A stretch of DNA of 64,000 bases, from the NCBI RefSeq assembly GCF_006152115.1, contig NZ_VDFU01000019.1, positions 16,616 through 80,615 of the forward strand, read 5' to 3'. Each line of letters starts with the position of its first letter. Within the stretch, counting starts at the first letter, position 1. The position numbers and the translations under genes were made by a program. Shown here piece by piece: positions 20,318 through 30,413 of the stretch. Source of the DNA: Rubellimicrobium rubrum. Lineage in GTDB: Bacteria > Pseudomonadota > Alphaproteobacteria > Rhodobacterales > Rhodobacteraceae. A model generated the notes under the pieces. That model made no database searches and was not told the DNA's origin. It was given only the letters and a program-made list of their open reading frames with translations.

Positions 20318-22188
20318 GCGGCAAGGCCGTCTGCCCGCTTGCGCAGCCGGGCGGTCAGGAGGAGCAGCGCCGACGGAGTCATGCCGTCGATCTCGGCTGC
20401 ATGGCGAAGCGTGGCCGGTCGCTGCCGCTCCAGCTTTTGGCGAAGCTCGATGGACAGGCCGGGAACAGCCGCATAGTCGAAGTCCTCTGGCAGCCGTGTC
20501 GCCTCCTCGCGCCGGAGTTGGGCAATGTCGCGCTCCTGCCGGTCGAGGTAGGTGGCGTACTGTGCCTCGCGCTTGATCTGGTCGCGGATGGGCGTTGCAG
20601 GCAGGGGCAGCGCAGGATCCAGCCTGGCCAGATGCTCCCAGGTCGCATCGGTAAGGGCGAGGGTCTGGAGACCGTCGCGCGACTCTCCGTCCGGATTGAG
20701 GTTGAGGCCGGCCGAAGCGATCCGGCGGGCGGTGAACCGGCAGGCACGAAGGGCAGCGCGCGTGGCATCCAGCGCCTCGGTCTTGATGCTGAACGCCTGC
20801 CAGCGGCTGTCACCCACGCAGCCCCACTCACGCCCCTCGGGCGTCAGCCGCTGGTCGGCGTTGTCGACCCGGAGGGACAGGCGGAACTCGGCCCGCGACG
20901 TGAACATCCGGTACGGTTCCGCCACCCCGCGCGAGGTCAGGTCGTCGATCATGACGCCGATATACGAGCCTGATCGGCTGAACTCGGCCGCGGCCTTATC
21001 CTGAGAGGCCCGCGCGGCATTGAGCCCCGCGACAAGACCCTGGGCGGCGGCTTCCTCGTAACCCGTCGTGCCGTTGATCTGGCCCGCCAGGTAAAGGCCG
21101 GGCAGAGCCCTGACCTCCAGCGACAGCGTGAGGGCGCGCGGGTCGACGTAGTCGTACTCGATCGCGTAGCCAGGCTGGGTGATGACGGCGTGTTCCAGGC
21201 CCTCGATGGAGCGGACGTAATCCTCCTGCACCTCGGCGGGAAGCGAGGTGGAGATGCCGTTCGGATAAACGGTCGGGTCGTCCAGACCCTCGGGCTCGAG
21301 GAAGATCTGGTGCGAGTCCTTGTCGGCGAAGCGCACCACCTTGTCCTCGATGGACGGGCAGTAGCGTGGGCCCACGCCTTGAATATGGCCGCCATACATC
21401 GCCGACCGGTCGAGGTTCGCGCGGATGATGTCATGTGTACGGGCGTTCGTGTGCGTGATGCCACAGGCAATCTGCGGAACCATCGGACCATCGCTGAGGA
21501 AGCTCAGCATCGCAGGGTCGTCGTCGCCCTCCTGCCGTTCCAGCCTGTCCCAGGCGATGGTCCGGCCATCGAGGCGCGGCGGCGTCCCGGTCTTGAGGCG
21601 GCCCATGGGAAGGTCCATGCCATAGAGGCGGTCGGCGAGTGCCTTGGAAGGCGGCTCACCCACTCGGCCGCCGGGGCGAGAGCGGTCGCCCACGTGGATT
21701 ACGCCGTTCAGGAAGGTGCCGGTGGTCAGGACCACGGCCTTGGCGGGGATCTGCGATCCGTCGGCCAGGGCGACACCGCGCACGCGATCCCCTTCGACGA
21801 TCAGGTCGGCGGCCTCGCCTTCGAGGAGGTCCAAGTTCGGACAGGCAGCCAGTTCGGCCTGCACGGCCTCTCGATAGAGCTTGCGGTCAGCCTGGGTCCG
21901 GGGGCCCTGGACGGCCGGACCCTTGGACCGGTTCAGGAGGCGGAACTGGATGCCAGCCCGGTCGGCCATGCGGCCCATGATACCGTCGAGGGCATCGACC
22001 TCGCGAACCAAGTGGCCCTTGCCGAGGCCCCCGATGGCCGGGTTGCAGGACATGACGCCCACGGAGGCGAGCCTAAGGCTGAGAAGGAGGGTGCGCGCGC
22101 CTGCGCGGGCCGACGCATGCGCAGCCTCGCAGCCGGCATGGCCGCCGCCCACCACGATGACGTCGTAACCCTGTTCCACGTGAAACAC
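20314..22188 (-). CDS. mnmG: tRNA uridine 5-carboxymethylaminomethyl modification enzyme MnmG (GidA)
   Basis: 624 residues. FAD-binding [12 protein letters not shown] begins at residue 12; [23 protein letters not shown] and the [17 protein letters not shown] block are diagnostic. With MnmE it modifies the wobble uridine of several tRNAs. The best start is GTG at 22186-22188, giving M-F-H-V-E-Q before the fold. No ATG fits, and the frame further upstream runs through mnmE. Those first six codons are the same bases as the parS-like palindrome, so coding and ParB binding share the sequence. Confidence 0.96.
   Translation of the reverse strand: MFHVEQGYDVIVVGGGHAGCEAAHASARAGARTLLLSLRLASVGVMSCNPAIGGLGKGHLVREVDALDGIMGRMADRAGIQFRLLNRSKGPAVQGPRTQADRKLYREAVQAELAACPNLDLLEGEAADLIVEGDRVRGVALADGSQIPAKAVVLTTGTFLNGVIHVGDRSRPGGRVGEPPSKALADRLYGMDLPMGRLKTGTPPRLDGRTIAWDRLERQEGDDDPAMLSFLSDGPMVPQIACGITHTNARTHDIIRANLDRSAMYGGHIQGVGPRYCPSIEDKVVRFADKDSHQIFLEPEGLDDPTVYPNGISTSLPAEVQEDYVRSIEGLEHAVITQPGYAIEYDYVDPRALTLSLEVRALPGLYLAGQINGTTGYEEAAAQGLVAGLNAARASQDKAAAEFSRSGSYIGVMIDDLTSRGVAEPYRMFTSRAEFRLSLRVDNADQRLTPEGREWGCVGDSRWQAFSIKTEALDATRAALRACRFTARRIASAGLNLNPDGESRDGLQTLALTDATWEHLARLDPALPLPATPIRDQIKREAQYATYLDRQERDIAQLRREEATRLPEDFDYAAVPGLSIELRQKLERQRPATLRHAAEIDGMTPSALLLLTARLRKRADGLAA
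22172..22187. other. parS site, centromere-like ParB binding sequence, at the mnmG start
   Basis: TGTTCCACGTGAAACA differs from the perfect palindrome TGTTTCACGTGAAACA at one base (C for T at position 5), a variant also tolerated in Bacillus parS. It covers the first mnmG codons and lies 3.3 kb from parB and about 3.2 kb from the candidate oriC gap. The match and position are seen; ParB binding is inferred. Confidence 0.88.
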
Positions 22189-22192
22189 CGCC

Positions 22193-23470
22193 TCACTTAC
22201 CGATGCAGAAGCTCGAGAAGATTTCGCCGAGTATATCCTCCACCCCGACGCGCCCCACAAGGGCGTCGAGTTGGCGCAGGGCGCGGCGAAGGGTTTCGGC
22301 GACGATCTCCACCGCCGCGCCGATGTCGATGAGAGCGCGGGTTTCGTCAAGGAGGTTCGCGGCGTCGAGCATGGCGCGGGCGTGACGTTCGCGCAAGCCG
22401 ACGCCGAGGCCAGTGGTGCGGTCGGACAGGCGGCGACCGATTTCGGCTACTAGGGCGTCGATGCCGTCGCCGGTCCGACCGGAGATGGCGAGACCGGGGC
22501 CAGTGGCGAGGTCGGCCTTGGCAAGGACGACGAGGTCGTCCGGGCCGGGCTCCGGGGCCGTCTCGCCCGCGAGGTGCAGATGGACGCGGAGGTCGGCCAT
22601 CGCGGCGCGGGCGCGGGCGCGCTCGATGCCGATCGCCTCGATGGGGTCCTGTGCCTCGCGAAGGCCTGCGGTGTCGATCAGGGTGACGGGAAGGCCGGAC
22701 AGGTCCATGCGCACCTCGATCACGTCGCGGGTGGTGCCAGCGATTTCGGAGGTGATGGCGGCTTCGCGCCCGGCAAGCCGGTTGAGGAGCGTGGACTTGC
22801 CCACATTCGGGGCGCCGACGATGGCGACCTCGAAGCCCTCGCGCAAGCGTTCGGCGATGCGGGCGCCCTGGGCTTCGGTGCGGAGTTCCTCCTCAAGAAG
22901 GACGACGAGTTCCAGGACCTCGGGCCAGACGTCCTCGGGCACATCCTCGTCGGAGAAGTCGATGGTGGCCTCGACCAGCGCCACGGCGCGGAGAAGGCGG
23001 GCGCGCCACTCCTCGGCCTTGCGGCCCAGGGCGCCAGCAAAGACGCGCATGGCCTGACGGCGCTGGCCTTCCGTCTCGGCGGACAGCAGATCCGCCAGCC
23101 CTTCGACCTGCGCGAGGTCGAGACGGCCATTTTCCAACGCCCGACGGGTGAACTCGCCCGCTTCGGCGGAGCGGAGGCCAGGTTGCGAGGCCAAGGTCCT
23201 GAGGATGGCCGCGACCACCGCGGGCGCGCCGTGGCAATGAAGCTCGACCACAGCCTCGCCGGTGAAGCTGCGCTGGGGTGCGAAGGTCAGGACCAAGGCC
23301 TGATCCAGAGCCTCCCCGGAAGGGTCGCGCAGGGTGCGGAGGGAACGGCCATGCTGGGGCAGTTCCCCGGCCAGGGCGGCCGCGGCAGAATGCGCCGCCG
23401 GCCCCGAGATGCGGAGGACCGCGATCCCCGCCCGGCCGGGCGCGGTGGCCAGGGCGAAGATCGTGTCCAT
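22193..23470 (-). CDS. mnmE: tRNA modification GTPase MnmE (TrmE)
   Basis: 425 residues. The N-terminal tetrahydrofolate-binding domain is followed by a helical domain with an inserted G domain: GAPNVGKST (P-loop), DTAGLR, and a KADL-type base motif. The C-terminal FCIGK carries the cysteine conserved in the family. It is slightly short for the family (about 450). It partners MnmG, whose start lies four bases downstream. Confidence 0.96.
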   Translation of the reverse strand: MDTIFALATAPGRAGIAVLRISGPAAHSAAAALAGELPQHGRSLRTLRDPSGEALDQALVLTFAPQRSFTGEAVVELHCHGAPAVVAAILRTLASQPGLRSAEAGEFTRRALENGRLDLAQVEGLADLLSAETEGQRRQAMRVFAGALGRKAEEWRARLLRAVALVEATIDFSDEDVPEDVWPEVLELVVLLEEELRTEAQGARIAERLREGFEVAIVGAPNVGKSTLLNRLAGREAAITSEIAGTTRDVIEVRMDLSGLPVTLIDTAGLREAQDPIEAIGIERARARAAMADLRVHLHLAGETAPEPGPDDLVVLAKADLATGPGLAISGRTGDGIDALVAEIGRRLSDRTTGLGVGLRERHARAMLDAANLLDETRALIDIGAAVEIVAETLRRALRQLDALVGRVGVEDILGEIFSSFCIGK

Positions 23471-23480
23471 GGCCGGCGCG

Positions 23481-24755
23481 TCAGGCGTTCATCGAGTCGA
23501 AGAAGTCCGAGTTCGTCTTCGTCTGCTTGAGCTTGGAGATCAGGAACTCGATGGCGTCGGTGGTGCCCATCGGGTTGAGGATCCGACGCAGGACGTAGGT
23601 CTTGGCGAGGTCCGCCTTCTCGACCAGCAGGTCCTCCTTCCGGGTGCCGGACTTGAGGATGTCCATCGCCGGGAAGACGCGCTTGTCGGCGACCTTGCGG
23701 TCGAGGACGATCTCCGAGTTACCGGTGCCCTTGAACTCTTCGAAGATGACCTCGTCCATCCGGCTGCCGGTGTCGATCAGCGCGGTGGCGATGATGGTGA
23801 GCGAGCCGCCTTCCTCGATGTTGCGGGCCGCACCGAAGAAGCGCTTGGGCCGCTGGAGGGCGTTCGCATCCACACCGCCGGTCAGCACCTTGCCCGAGGA
23901 TGGCACGACCGTGTTGTAGGCGCGGCCCAGGCGGGTGATCGAGTCGAGAAGGATCACCACGTCGCGCTTGTGTTCGACAAGGCGCTTGGCCTTCTCGATC
24001 ACCATCTCGGCCACGGCCACGTGGCGCGTCGCGGGCTCGTCGAAGGTGGAGGAGATGACCTCGCCCTTCACGGAGCGCTGCATGTCGGTAACCTCCTCGG
24101 GCCGCTCGTCGATGAGCAGCACGATCAGGTAGACCTCCGGGTGGTTCTGCGCGATCGAATGCGCGATGTTCTGCAGGAGCACCGTCTTGCCGGTGCGGGG
24201 CGGCGCCACGATCAGGCCGCGCTGGCCCTTTCCGATGGGGGCCACGAGGTCGATGATGCGGCCCGAGCGGTCCTTGAGCGTGGGATCGGTCTCGATCTCC
24301 ATCTGCAGGCGCTGGTCGGGGTAGAGCGGCGTCAGGTTCTCGAAGGCGACCTTGTGGCGGGCGCGCTCGGGCTCCTCGAAGTTGATGCGCTCCACGCTCA
24401 TCAAGGCGAAGTAGCGCTCGTTGTCGTTGGGCTCCTGGATGACGCCGGACACGGTGTCGCCGGTGCGGAGCGAATACTGCCGGATCATCTCGGGCGAGAC
24501 GTAGATGTCATCGGGGCCGGGAAGGTAGTTCGCCTCGGGGCTGCGGAGGAAGCCGAAGCCGTCCTGCAGCACCTCGAGGACGCCGTCGCCGCCGATGACC
24601 CATTCCTCGTCCGCGCGCTCCTTGAGGATGGCGAACATCATGTCGCCCTTGCGCATGGTCGAGGCGTTCTCGATCTCGAGCTCCTCGGCCAGGGCCAGAA
24701 GGTCCTTGGGGCTCTGGGCCTTGAGGTCGGCAAGGTTGAGACGGTCTTGGGTCAT
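23481..24755 (-). CDS. rho: Transcription termination factor Rho
   Basis: 424 residues. The RNA-binding OB domain ([22 protein letters not shown]) precedes the RecA-like motor with P-loop PPRTGKT and the [11 protein letters not shown] and [20 protein letters not shown] blocks. Rho is an RNA-dependent helicase that releases transcripts. I start at the ATG at 24753-24755 ([12 protein letters not shown]); the upstream open frame overlaps hemJ and lacks family sequence. Ten bases separate it from mnmE. Confidence 0.97.
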   Translation of the reverse strand: MTQDRLNLADLKAQSPKDLLALAEELEIENASTMRKGDMMFAILKERADEEWVIGGDGVLEVLQDGFGFLRSPEANYLPGPDDIYVSPEMIRQYSLRTGDTVSGVIQEPNDNERYFALMSVERINFEEPERARHKVAFENLTPLYPDQRLQMEIETDPTLKDRSGRIIDLVAPIGKGQRGLIVAPPRTGKTVLLQNIAHSIAQNHPEVYLIVLLIDERPEEVTDMQRSVKGEVISSTFDEPATRHVAVAEMVIEKAKRLVEHKRDVVILLDSITRLGRAYNTVVPSSGKVLTGGVDANALQRPKRFFGAARNIEEGGSLTIIATALIDTGSRMDEVIFEEFKGTGNSEIVLDRKVADKRVFPAMDILKSGTRKEDLLVEKADLAKTYVLRRILNPMGTTDAIEFLISKLKQTKTNSDFFDSMNA

Positions 24756-24895
24756 GGAAATCCTGATGGTCCTGCACGACCGCGAACAGCCCAGCAGGGC
24801 GGCGGTCGGGACGAAGCTATGCGCGTGAAATGCCGTTCCCGGACGGGAGGGCAGATCACAGATAAGCATTCCCAGCGAGGCCGTCAATCGGCTGC

Positions 24896-25342
24896 CTAGA
24901 ACGGCTTCACGATCACCATGACGACGATGATGAGGAGGAGCAGCGTCGGCACTTCGTTGGCGATGCGGAAGGTCCGGCCCGTGCGGGTATTGCCGCCTGC
25001 AGCGAAATCGCGGGTCCGGGCCCGGCACCATTCGTGGAACCCCGTCAAGGCGGCCACCCCCGCAAGCTTCACCCAAAGCCACCCGGAGGTCCACCAGCCG
25101 CCCGAAGCCACGAGCACGAGGCCAAGTGTCCAGGTTGCGATCATTGCCGGTCGCATGATCAGGCGGAGGAGCTTGTCCTCCATGACCCGGAATGTCTGGT
25201 CCAGCTCCGAACCGGGTGTGGCCCGCTCCGCATGGTAGACGAAAAGCCGGGGCAGATAGAACAGGCCCGCCATCCAGGCGACCATCGCGACCACATGCGC
25301 GGCCTTGATCCAGAGATACAGGGCAGGAAGCCAGTCGAGCAT
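24896..25342 (-). CDS. hemJ: Protoporphyrinogen oxidase HemJ
   Basis: 148 residues, with four hydrophobic helices (about 8-28, 62-85, 88-105, 127-147). A histidine in the first helix ([26 protein letters not shown]) and the lysine-rich [14 protein letters not shown] segment match the HemJ family, which oxidises protoporphyrinogen IX in the inner membrane. It is the last leftward gene before the candidate origin gap. hemE, often next to it in relatives, is not in the window. Confidence 0.93.
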   Translation of the reverse strand: MLDWLPALYLWIKAAHVVAMVAWMAGLFYLPRLFVYHAERATPGSELDQTFRVMEDKLLRLIMRPAMIATWTLGLVLVASGGWWTSGWLWVKLAGVAALTGFHEWCRARTRDFAAGGNTRTGRTFRIANEVPTLLLLIIVVMVIVKPF

Positions 25343-25723
25343 GCGTGTCCCATGATGGCGCTTCTTCCTTTTCTTAGACTCCGGAGGAGAAGGGAAGTGG
25401 ATGGCGGTTGTACTGTGGAAAACAGCACGGTCGCTGCCTGGCCCCCAGAACCGTCCACAGGCGAATCAACAGGTCTTGCGTGTGGCAAAGGCACGATTAC
25501 CGGTTCAACCGGCATGTTTACTGGGATTCCCGAGCCAACGGCCAGAGACCGCGCATGCGATGAATCCGAGTCGTCCCCAGGCCGGAGTTATCCTCATCCA
25601 CGGTGGGGGACTCGGGCTGGAGAAGGAACCGGGGGCATGAGTCGCGCGCACCCCTTCCCCCTGCCCGCCGAGTCGTCCAGATTGTCCCGCGTTCCGTCCC
25701 CAATTGCCCGCAGGGTTGTCCAC
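25343..25723. other. Candidate chromosomal origin of replication (oriC)
   Basis: A 381-bp non-coding gap at the point where gene direction flips: 7.3 kb of leftward genes to the left, maf-aroE-coaE-dnaQ rightward to the right. In several Alphaproteobacteria oriC lies in this neighbourhood. DnaA-box-like 9-mers, each one mismatch from TTATCCACA or its complement: TGTGGAAAA (25414-25422), TTATCCTCA (25588-25596), TTGTCCACA (25716-25724). Weaker: TCATCCACG (25594-25602). Eight GANTC sites fall between 25377 and 25674. No perfect DnaA box and no long AT-rich run was seen, which keeps confidence moderate. Confidence 0.68.
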
Positions 25724-26326
25724 ATGCCGCGCGAAAATCTCGTGCTCGCTTCCGGCTCTTCCACGCGGGCCACAATGCTCAAGGCCGCCGGCCTGGAGTT
25801 CGACGTTCTGGTACCCCGGGTGGACGAGGACGCCCTGAAGGAGGCGTTGACGGCCGAGGGCGCGCCGCCGCGCGACATCGCCGACGCCCTGGCCGAGATG
25901 AAGGCCGCGCGGGTCGCGCCCCGTCGGCCCGAGGCCCTCACCCTGGGATGCGACCAGACCCTGTCCTGCGACGGCCGGCTCTTTTCCAAGCCCGCCACGC
26001 CCCAAGAGGCGCGTGCGCAGCTTCACGACCTGATGGGCCAAACGCATCGGCTCCACTCCGCCGCCGTGATCTATCAGGGCGAGGAACCGGTCTGGCGCCA
26101 TGTGTCCGAGGCTCGGCTCACCATGGGGCGGCTGTCGGACGAATGGATCGACGGCTACCTTGCCCGCAGCTGGGAGCGCGTCCGGCATTCGGTCGGCGCC
26201 TATCAGATCGAGGCAGAGGGCATACGGCTCTTCACACGGATCGACGGGGACCATTTCACGATCCTGGGCCTGCCCTTGCTGCCCCTCTTGTCTTTCCTTT
26301 CGCTGCGCGGGAGCATTCCGTCATGA
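25724..26326 (+). CDS. maf: Maf-like nucleotide pyrophosphatase
   Basis: 200 residues. It begins MPRENLVLASGSSTRATMLKAAG, the Maf opening, and has the conserved GCDQT and FSKP motifs, plus SVGAYQIEAEG. Family enzymes hydrolyse modified or canonical nucleoside triphosphates; the exact substrate class (dTTP/UTP or m7GTP) is not certain. The ATG shares its first base with the last DnaA-like 9-mer of the candidate origin. Its TGA overlaps the aroE ATG. Confidence 0.93.
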   Translation: MPRENLVLASGSSTRATMLKAAGLEFDVLVPRVDEDALKEALTAEGAPPRDIADALAEMKAARVAPRRPEALTLGCDQTLSCDGRLFSKPATPQEARAQLHDLMGQTHRLHSAAVIYQGEEPVWRHVSEARLTMGRLSDEWIDGYLARSWERVRHSVGAYQIEAEGIRLFTRIDGDHFTILGLPLLPLLSFLSLRGSIPS

Positions 26327-27150
26327 CCCATGGATTTCCCCTGGCCGGCGTCGTCGGGCGCCCTATCGCGCATTCGCGGTCGCCCCGCCTGCACCGCCAC
26401 TGGCTGGCCCGTCATGGGATCGCAGGCGATTATGTGGCCATGGAGATCGGCGAGGGTGATCTCGAGCAGGTTCTCCGTATCCTGCCCAGGGCGGGGTTCC
26501 GGGGGGTGAACGTCACCATCCCGCACAAGATGGCAGCGCTGTCCCTGGCCGACGAGGCGACCGACCGCGCCCGGCAGATCGGGGCGGCCAACCTTCTCGT
26601 CTTCGAAGGAAACCGCATCCTGGCGGATAACACGGATGGCGAAGGGTTCCTCAATTCGGTGCGCCAAGGAGCGCCCGGTTGGGATCCCTCCACGGGAGCA
26701 GCCACGGTGCTTGGCGCCGGAGGCGCGGCACGGGCGGTGATTGTCACGCTTCTCGAGGCCGGAGCGCCCGAGATCCTGCTCACCAATCGCACCCGCGCCA
26801 CGGCCGAGGGACTGCGCGACGAGTTCGGCGACCGGATCCGCGTCTTCGATTGGGTCAAGGCGGGGAACGCCGTCGAGGAAGGCACGATGGTGGTGAACAC
26901 CACGTCACTCGGCATGCTGGGCAACCCCGAGCTGCGGGTTCCGCTCGACGGCTTGCGCCCCGGGCAGGTTGTGACCGATCTGGTCTACTCCCCCTTGGAA
27001 ACGCGCCTTCTGCAGCAAGCGCGCAAGGCTGGGGCCCAGGGTGTCGACGGCCTGGGGATGCTGCTTCATCAGGCCGCTCCGGCTTTTGAGAGGTGGTTCG
27101 GACTCCGGCCACAGGTGGACGACGCGCTGCGCGCCGCCGTTCTGGCCTGA
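26323..27150 (+). CDS. aroE: Shikimate dehydrogenase
   Basis: 275 residues. Substrate-binding HSRSPRLH near the N-terminus, the catalytic lysine in VNVTIPHK, NTDGEGF, and the NADP loop LGAGGAARAV are all present. It reduces 3-dehydroshikimate with NADPH in aromatic amino acid synthesis. Translationally coupled to maf upstream (ATGA) and coaE downstream (TGATG). Confidence 0.96.
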   Translation: MTHGFPLAGVVGRPIAHSRSPRLHRHWLARHGIAGDYVAMEIGEGDLEQVLRILPRAGFRGVNVTIPHKMAALSLADEATDRARQIGAANLLVFEGNRILADNTDGEGFLNSVRQGAPGWDPSTGAATVLGAGGAARAVIVTLLEAGAPEILLTNRTRATAEGLRDEFGDRIRVFDWVKAGNAVEEGTMVVNTTSLGMLGNPELRVPLDGLRPGQVVTDLVYSPLETRLLQQARKAGAQGVDGLGMLLHQAAPAFERWFGLRPQVDDALRAAVLA

Positions 27151-27758
27151 TGGGCTTCGTCCTGGGGCTGACCGGCTCCATCGGCATGGGCAAGTCGACC
27201 ACCGCTGCGATGTTCCGCGACGAAGGGCTGGCCGTCTGGGATGCCGATGCGGCGGTCCATTCTCTTTACGCCCGGGGGGGCGCGGCGGTCTCCGGCGTGG
27301 CGCGGCTGGTGCCCATGGCGGTGACGGAGGCCGGGGTGGATCGACCCGCGCTGCGCTTGGCGCTGGAGGCGGACCCATCGCTTTTTCCGCGGCTGGAAGC
27401 CATCGTTCATCCGCTGGTGGCTGACGACCGAGACCATTTTCTGGCTCGTGAGGACGGCGACATCGTCGTTCTGGACGTGCCGCTGCTTTACGAGCGCGGT
27501 ATCGACACGGAATGCGATGCAGTCGTCGTGGCTTCGGCATCGCCCGAAACTCAGATGGCGCGGCTCCTTGCCCGTCCCGGACTCGACCGCGCGGGGGCGG
27601 AGTTGCTTCTGTCGCGTCAGATGCCCGACCGAGACAAGCGCGCGCGGGCTCGCTGGATCGTGCCGACCGAAACTCTTGAGGGAGCCCGGGCCGCCGTGCG
27701 ACAGATCGTGTCCGAGATCCGGGGCAGCCTCGGAGCCCATAACCGAAGGGACCGCTGA
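27150..27758 (+). CDS. coaE: Dephospho-CoA kinase
   Basis: 202 residues. The P-loop is GSIGMGKST (residues 9-17); VWDADAAVH and the [11 protein letters not shown] block are typical. It performs the last step of coenzyme A synthesis, phosphorylating the ribose 3'-OH. I start at the ATG at 27150 that shares a base with the aroE stop; the frame extends upstream within aroE without family sequence. Confidence 0.96.
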   Translation: MGFVLGLTGSIGMGKSTTAAMFRDEGLAVWDADAAVHSLYARGGAAVSGVARLVPMAVTEAGVDRPALRLALEADPSLFPRLEAIVHPLVADDRDHFLAREDGDIVVLDVPLLYERGIDTECDAVVVASASPETQMARLLARPGLDRAGAELLLSRQMPDRDKRARARWIVPTETLEGARAAVRQIVSEIRGSLGAHNRRDR

Positions 27759-28459
27759 TGCGCGAGATCGTCCTCGACACCGAAACCACGGGCTTCGAGC
27801 CCGAGACGGGCGACCGGATCGTGGAGATCGGGGCGGTGGAACTGTTCAACCACATGCCGACCAAGCGGCATTTCCACGTCTACATCAACCCCGAACGGTC
27901 CATGCCGCCCGAAGCCTTCGCGGTCCATGGCCTGGGAGACGACTTCCTGCGGGACAAGCCCGTTTTTGCCAAGGTGGCCCAGGACTTCGTGGATTTCATC
28001 GGCGACGCGAAGCTTGTCATCCACAACGCCTCCTTCGACATGAAATTCCTGAACCACGAGTTGGGACGGCTGGGCTACCCCCCGATGCCAATGGACCGCG
28101 CCATCGACACCGTGCTGATGGCGCGCCGTAAGTTCCCGGGATCGCCAGCGTCGCTCGATGCTCTCTGCCGGAGATTCGGCATCGACAACTCGGCCCGGAC
28201 GCTCCACGGCGCGCTTCTTGACAGCGAGATCCTGGCCGAGGTCTATCTGGAGCTGATTGGCGGGCGGCAGCCTGATTTCGGCTTGCAAGCTGTGTCCACC
28301 ACGCCCGCCCGGTCCGAAGCCGCCGCGCAGGTGGACAGCCAGTGGCGTCCCCGTCCACGGCCGCGCGCCCTCCCCTCCCTTCTGACCGAAGAGGAAGCCG
28401 CAGCCCATACGGCCTTCGTGGCGGGGTTGGGGGACGGCGCGCTGTGGTCGCGCGGCTGA
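27758..28459 (+). CDS. dnaQ: DNA polymerase III epsilon subunit (3'-5' exonuclease)
   Basis: 233 residues. The DEDDh exonuclease motifs are present: DTETTGFE (D7, E9), [10 protein letters not shown], and the [10 protein letters not shown] motif supplying the final His and Asp. It proofreads for the replicative polymerase. The last roughly 50 residues (after IGGRQ) are a variable tail ending in a helix. Its start shares one base with the coaE stop; it ends at a strong hairpin. Confidence 0.95.
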   Translation: MREIVLDTETTGFEPETGDRIVEIGAVELFNHMPTKRHFHVYINPERSMPPEAFAVHGLGDDFLRDKPVFAKVAQDFVDFIGDAKLVIHNASFDMKFLNHELGRLGYPPMPMDRAIDTVLMARRKFPGSPASLDALCRRFGIDNSARTLHGALLDSEILAEVYLELIGGRQPDFGLQAVSTTPARSEAAAQVDSQWRPRPRPRALPSLLTEEEAAAHTAFVAGLGDGALWSRG

Positions 28460-28464
28460 GAAAG

Positions 28465-28485
28465 CGCCGCGCCATCGGCGCGGCG
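28465..28485. terminator. Bidirectional terminator between dnaQ and secB
   Basis: Perfect 9-bp stem CGCCGCGCC (28465-28473) / GGCGCGGCG (28477-28485) with a 3-base loop, flanked by AAAG on the left and TTT on the right. It stands exactly between the stops of two convergent genes, so it can serve both. Confidence 0.8.
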
Positions 28486-28493
28486 TTTCAGGT

Positions 28494-29006
28494 TCAGGCG
28501 TCGAGCCTGGGCGCCGCCTGGGTCTGGGCCCGGCGGGCCAGCTCGTTGCGGTAAAGCGCCACGAAGTCGATCATCTCGAGGTTCAGGGGTGGGAAGCCCC
28601 CGTCGCGCGTCACGTCGCTGACGATGCGCCGCAGGAACGGGAAGGTGATGCGCGGGCACTCGATCAGCAGATACGGGTGCATCTGGGCCTCAGGCACGCC
28701 CTCGATCTGGAAGACGCCCACATACTCGATCTCGAGCATGAAAAGAACGTCGCCGTTCGCCTTGGTCTTGGAGGTCGCGGTGAGCTTGGTCGTGACTTCG
28801 TACTGGTTCTCGCCGCCACGCTTGCGGCCATCCAGGCTGACCTGCACGGCGATCTCGGGGGTGAGGTCACCGGTCACGCCCTTGCGGGCAAGAACGTTCT
28901 CGAACGACAGGTCGCGGACATACTGCGTCAGGATGCGCTGGCTGATCCGCGGGGTGGCGGCCGGCGTGGGGGAGGCCCCTTCAGGGGTCTCGGGCGTGTC
29001 TTGCAT
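28494..29006 (-). CDS. secB: Protein-export chaperone SecB
   Basis: 170 residues. The SecB core runs from about residue 25 (YVRDLSFENV...) to LNLEMIDFVALYRNEL near the end, with HPYLLIECPRITFPFLRRIVSDVTRDGGFPP-type sequence for SecA contact. It keeps precursors unfolded for the Sec translocase. The Pro/Thr-rich first 20 residues are a common variable extension. Single gene, convergent with dnaQ. Confidence 0.96.
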   Translation of the reverse strand: MQDTPETPEGASPTPAATPRISQRILTQYVRDLSFENVLARKGVTGDLTPEIAVQVSLDGRKRGGENQYEVTTKLTATSKTKANGDVLFMLEIEYVGVFQIEGVPEAQMHPYLLIECPRITFPFLRRIVSDVTRDGGFPPLNLEMIDFVALYRNELARRAQTQAAPRLDA

Positions 29007-29122
29007 GGGGGTCCTCCCGGGGATCGCAAGCAGGTGTTCTGCCGCGTTCCCCTAGCATCCCCGAATGGGCGTCTCAATGCCACGCAGCCCAGCGGTGGCC
29101 GCGGATGGCCTGTCCCGATACG

Positions 29123-29611
29123 TCAGTGGCGGGTCCATCCCGAAGGGCGATGAGTTGGGCGCTGATGGGGCGGGACCTCCTCCCATTCGGCATCCACCAC
29201 GCGGTCGCGCTGTGGTCGCGCCTCATGAGGGGCCGCAGTGAAGCTTTCCGTGCGCACTGCCACGATGCGGGCCCCGTGCCGGGCAAAGCGCTTGGCCAGG
29301 GCCCGCTGGACGGGCGGCAGGAGCAGCAGAAGGGCCACGACATCGCCCAGGAAGCCCGGCACGATCAGCAGGAGTGCCGCCACGAGCCGAAAGCCACCAC
29401 GAAGCAGGGCTGGGCGCGGATCGCGACCGGTTCGCAGCGTGCCGCGCATTTGTGCCAGCGCCTCACCACCTTGCCGGCGCAGGAGAGCGACGCCAAGCAG
29501 TGCCGCCAAGACCACAAGCAACAAGGTGCCCAGCACCCCGGCCCACTGGCCGACGATCACGAAGCTGGCGATCTCGGCCAGCACAAGGGCCGCGACGAGC
29601 AGACGCGCCAT
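29123..29611 (-). CDS. fxsA: FxsA-family membrane protein
   Basis: 162 residues. Three or four hydrophobic segments (about 3-20, 23-43, 74-98) and the family pattern EIASFVIVGQWAGVLGTLLLV, then GGFRLVAALLLIVPGFLGDVVALLLLLPPVQ. FxsA relieves phage T7 exclusion in E. coli when overproduced; its normal role is unknown. The C-terminus is charged and variable. The ATG at 29609-29611 fits; a longer frame above it antisenses the Tim44-like gene. Confidence 0.9.
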   Translation of the reverse strand: MARLLVAALVLAEIASFVIVGQWAGVLGTLLLVVLAALLGVALLRRQGGEALAQMRGTLRTGRDPRPALLRGGFRLVAALLLIVPGFLGDVVALLLLLPPVQRALAKRFARHGARIVAVRTESFTAAPHEARPQRDRVVDAEWEEVPPHQRPTHRPSGWTRH

Positions 29612-29750
29612 GAGCAACCTCCGTTTCAGCAGGATCCAAGCGGTCCGGCTATCCCCTGACAGCGCATGGACTTGATCCCACCCCCGGCATACATAGGTGA
29701 CCCGAGGTCGTCCCGCTATGGGCGGCCCCGCTCCGGCCACGAGGAACTTC

Positions 29751-30413
29751 ATGAACTCTCCCATCATCCAGCTCCTGGTTCTAGCCGGAATCGCCATCTT
29801 CCTGATCCTCCGGCTTCGCAGCGTGCTGGGCAGCCGGGAGGGGTTCGAGAAGCCCCCCGTTGCGATCCCCGAGAACCCGACCCGCCGGTCCCGACCCGAA
29901 CTCGAAGTGATCGAGGGGCGGCCCGACCGCGACATCACCGACCATGTGCCCGAGGACTCCGAGGCCGCTCGCTCGCTCGCGGCAATGAAGGGGGCTGACT
30001 CGTCGTTCAACGTGCGTGAGTTCCTCCAGGGCGCCCGCGCCGCCTACGAGATGATCCTCATGGCCTTTGAACGTGGCGACCTCGCCTCGGTGAAGCCGTT
30101 TCTGTCCGACGATGTCTACAACGCCTTGGCGCAGGTGGTGGAGGAGCGGAACCGCAACGGCTACCGCGTCGAGGCAACCTTCGTGGGCGTAAGCGACCTG
30201 GCGCTGCGGGACGCGACCTTCGACAAGGTCACCCGCGAGGGCGAGGTTTCGGTCCGCTTCGTGGGCGAGCTGACCTCGGTGGTGCGTGACAGCGCAGGGA
30301 CCGTGATCGAGGGATCACCCACCGAGATCAAGCGGCAGAAGGATGTCTGGACCTTCGCCCGGACGATGGGATCGAACGATCCCAACTGGATCCTGGTCGC
30401 CACAAGCGAATGA
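29751..30413 (+). CDS. Tim44-like domain protein
   Basis: 220 residues. One N-terminal membrane helix (about residues 3-20) follows an ATG preceded by GAGGAA. A charged linker leads to the Tim44 domain (about 90-220), with FLQGARAAYEMILMAFERGDL and the VRFVGELTSVV strand region. Alphaproteobacterial homologues (TimA type) resemble the mitochondrial import component Tim44; their bacterial role is not settled. Divergent from fxsA; its stop overlaps the mltA start (ATGA). Its position near secB suggests an envelope or export role, which is inference. Confidence 0.88.
   Translation: MNSPIIQLLVLAGIAIFLILRLRSVLGSREGFEKPPVAIPENPTRRSRPELEVIEGRPDRDITDHVPEDSEAARSLAAMKGADSSFNVREFLQGARAAYEMILMAFERGDLASVKPFLSDDVYNALAQVVEERNRNGYRVEATFVGVSDLALRDATFDKVTREGEVSVRFVGELTSVVRDSAGTVIEGSPTEIKRQKDVWTFARTMGSNDPNWILVATSE

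Noticed and set aside
21690..24020. Other CACGTG palindromes near the origin (e.g. in mnmG and rho)
   Set aside because: The flanking bases do not fit parS; only 22172 and 50405 match.
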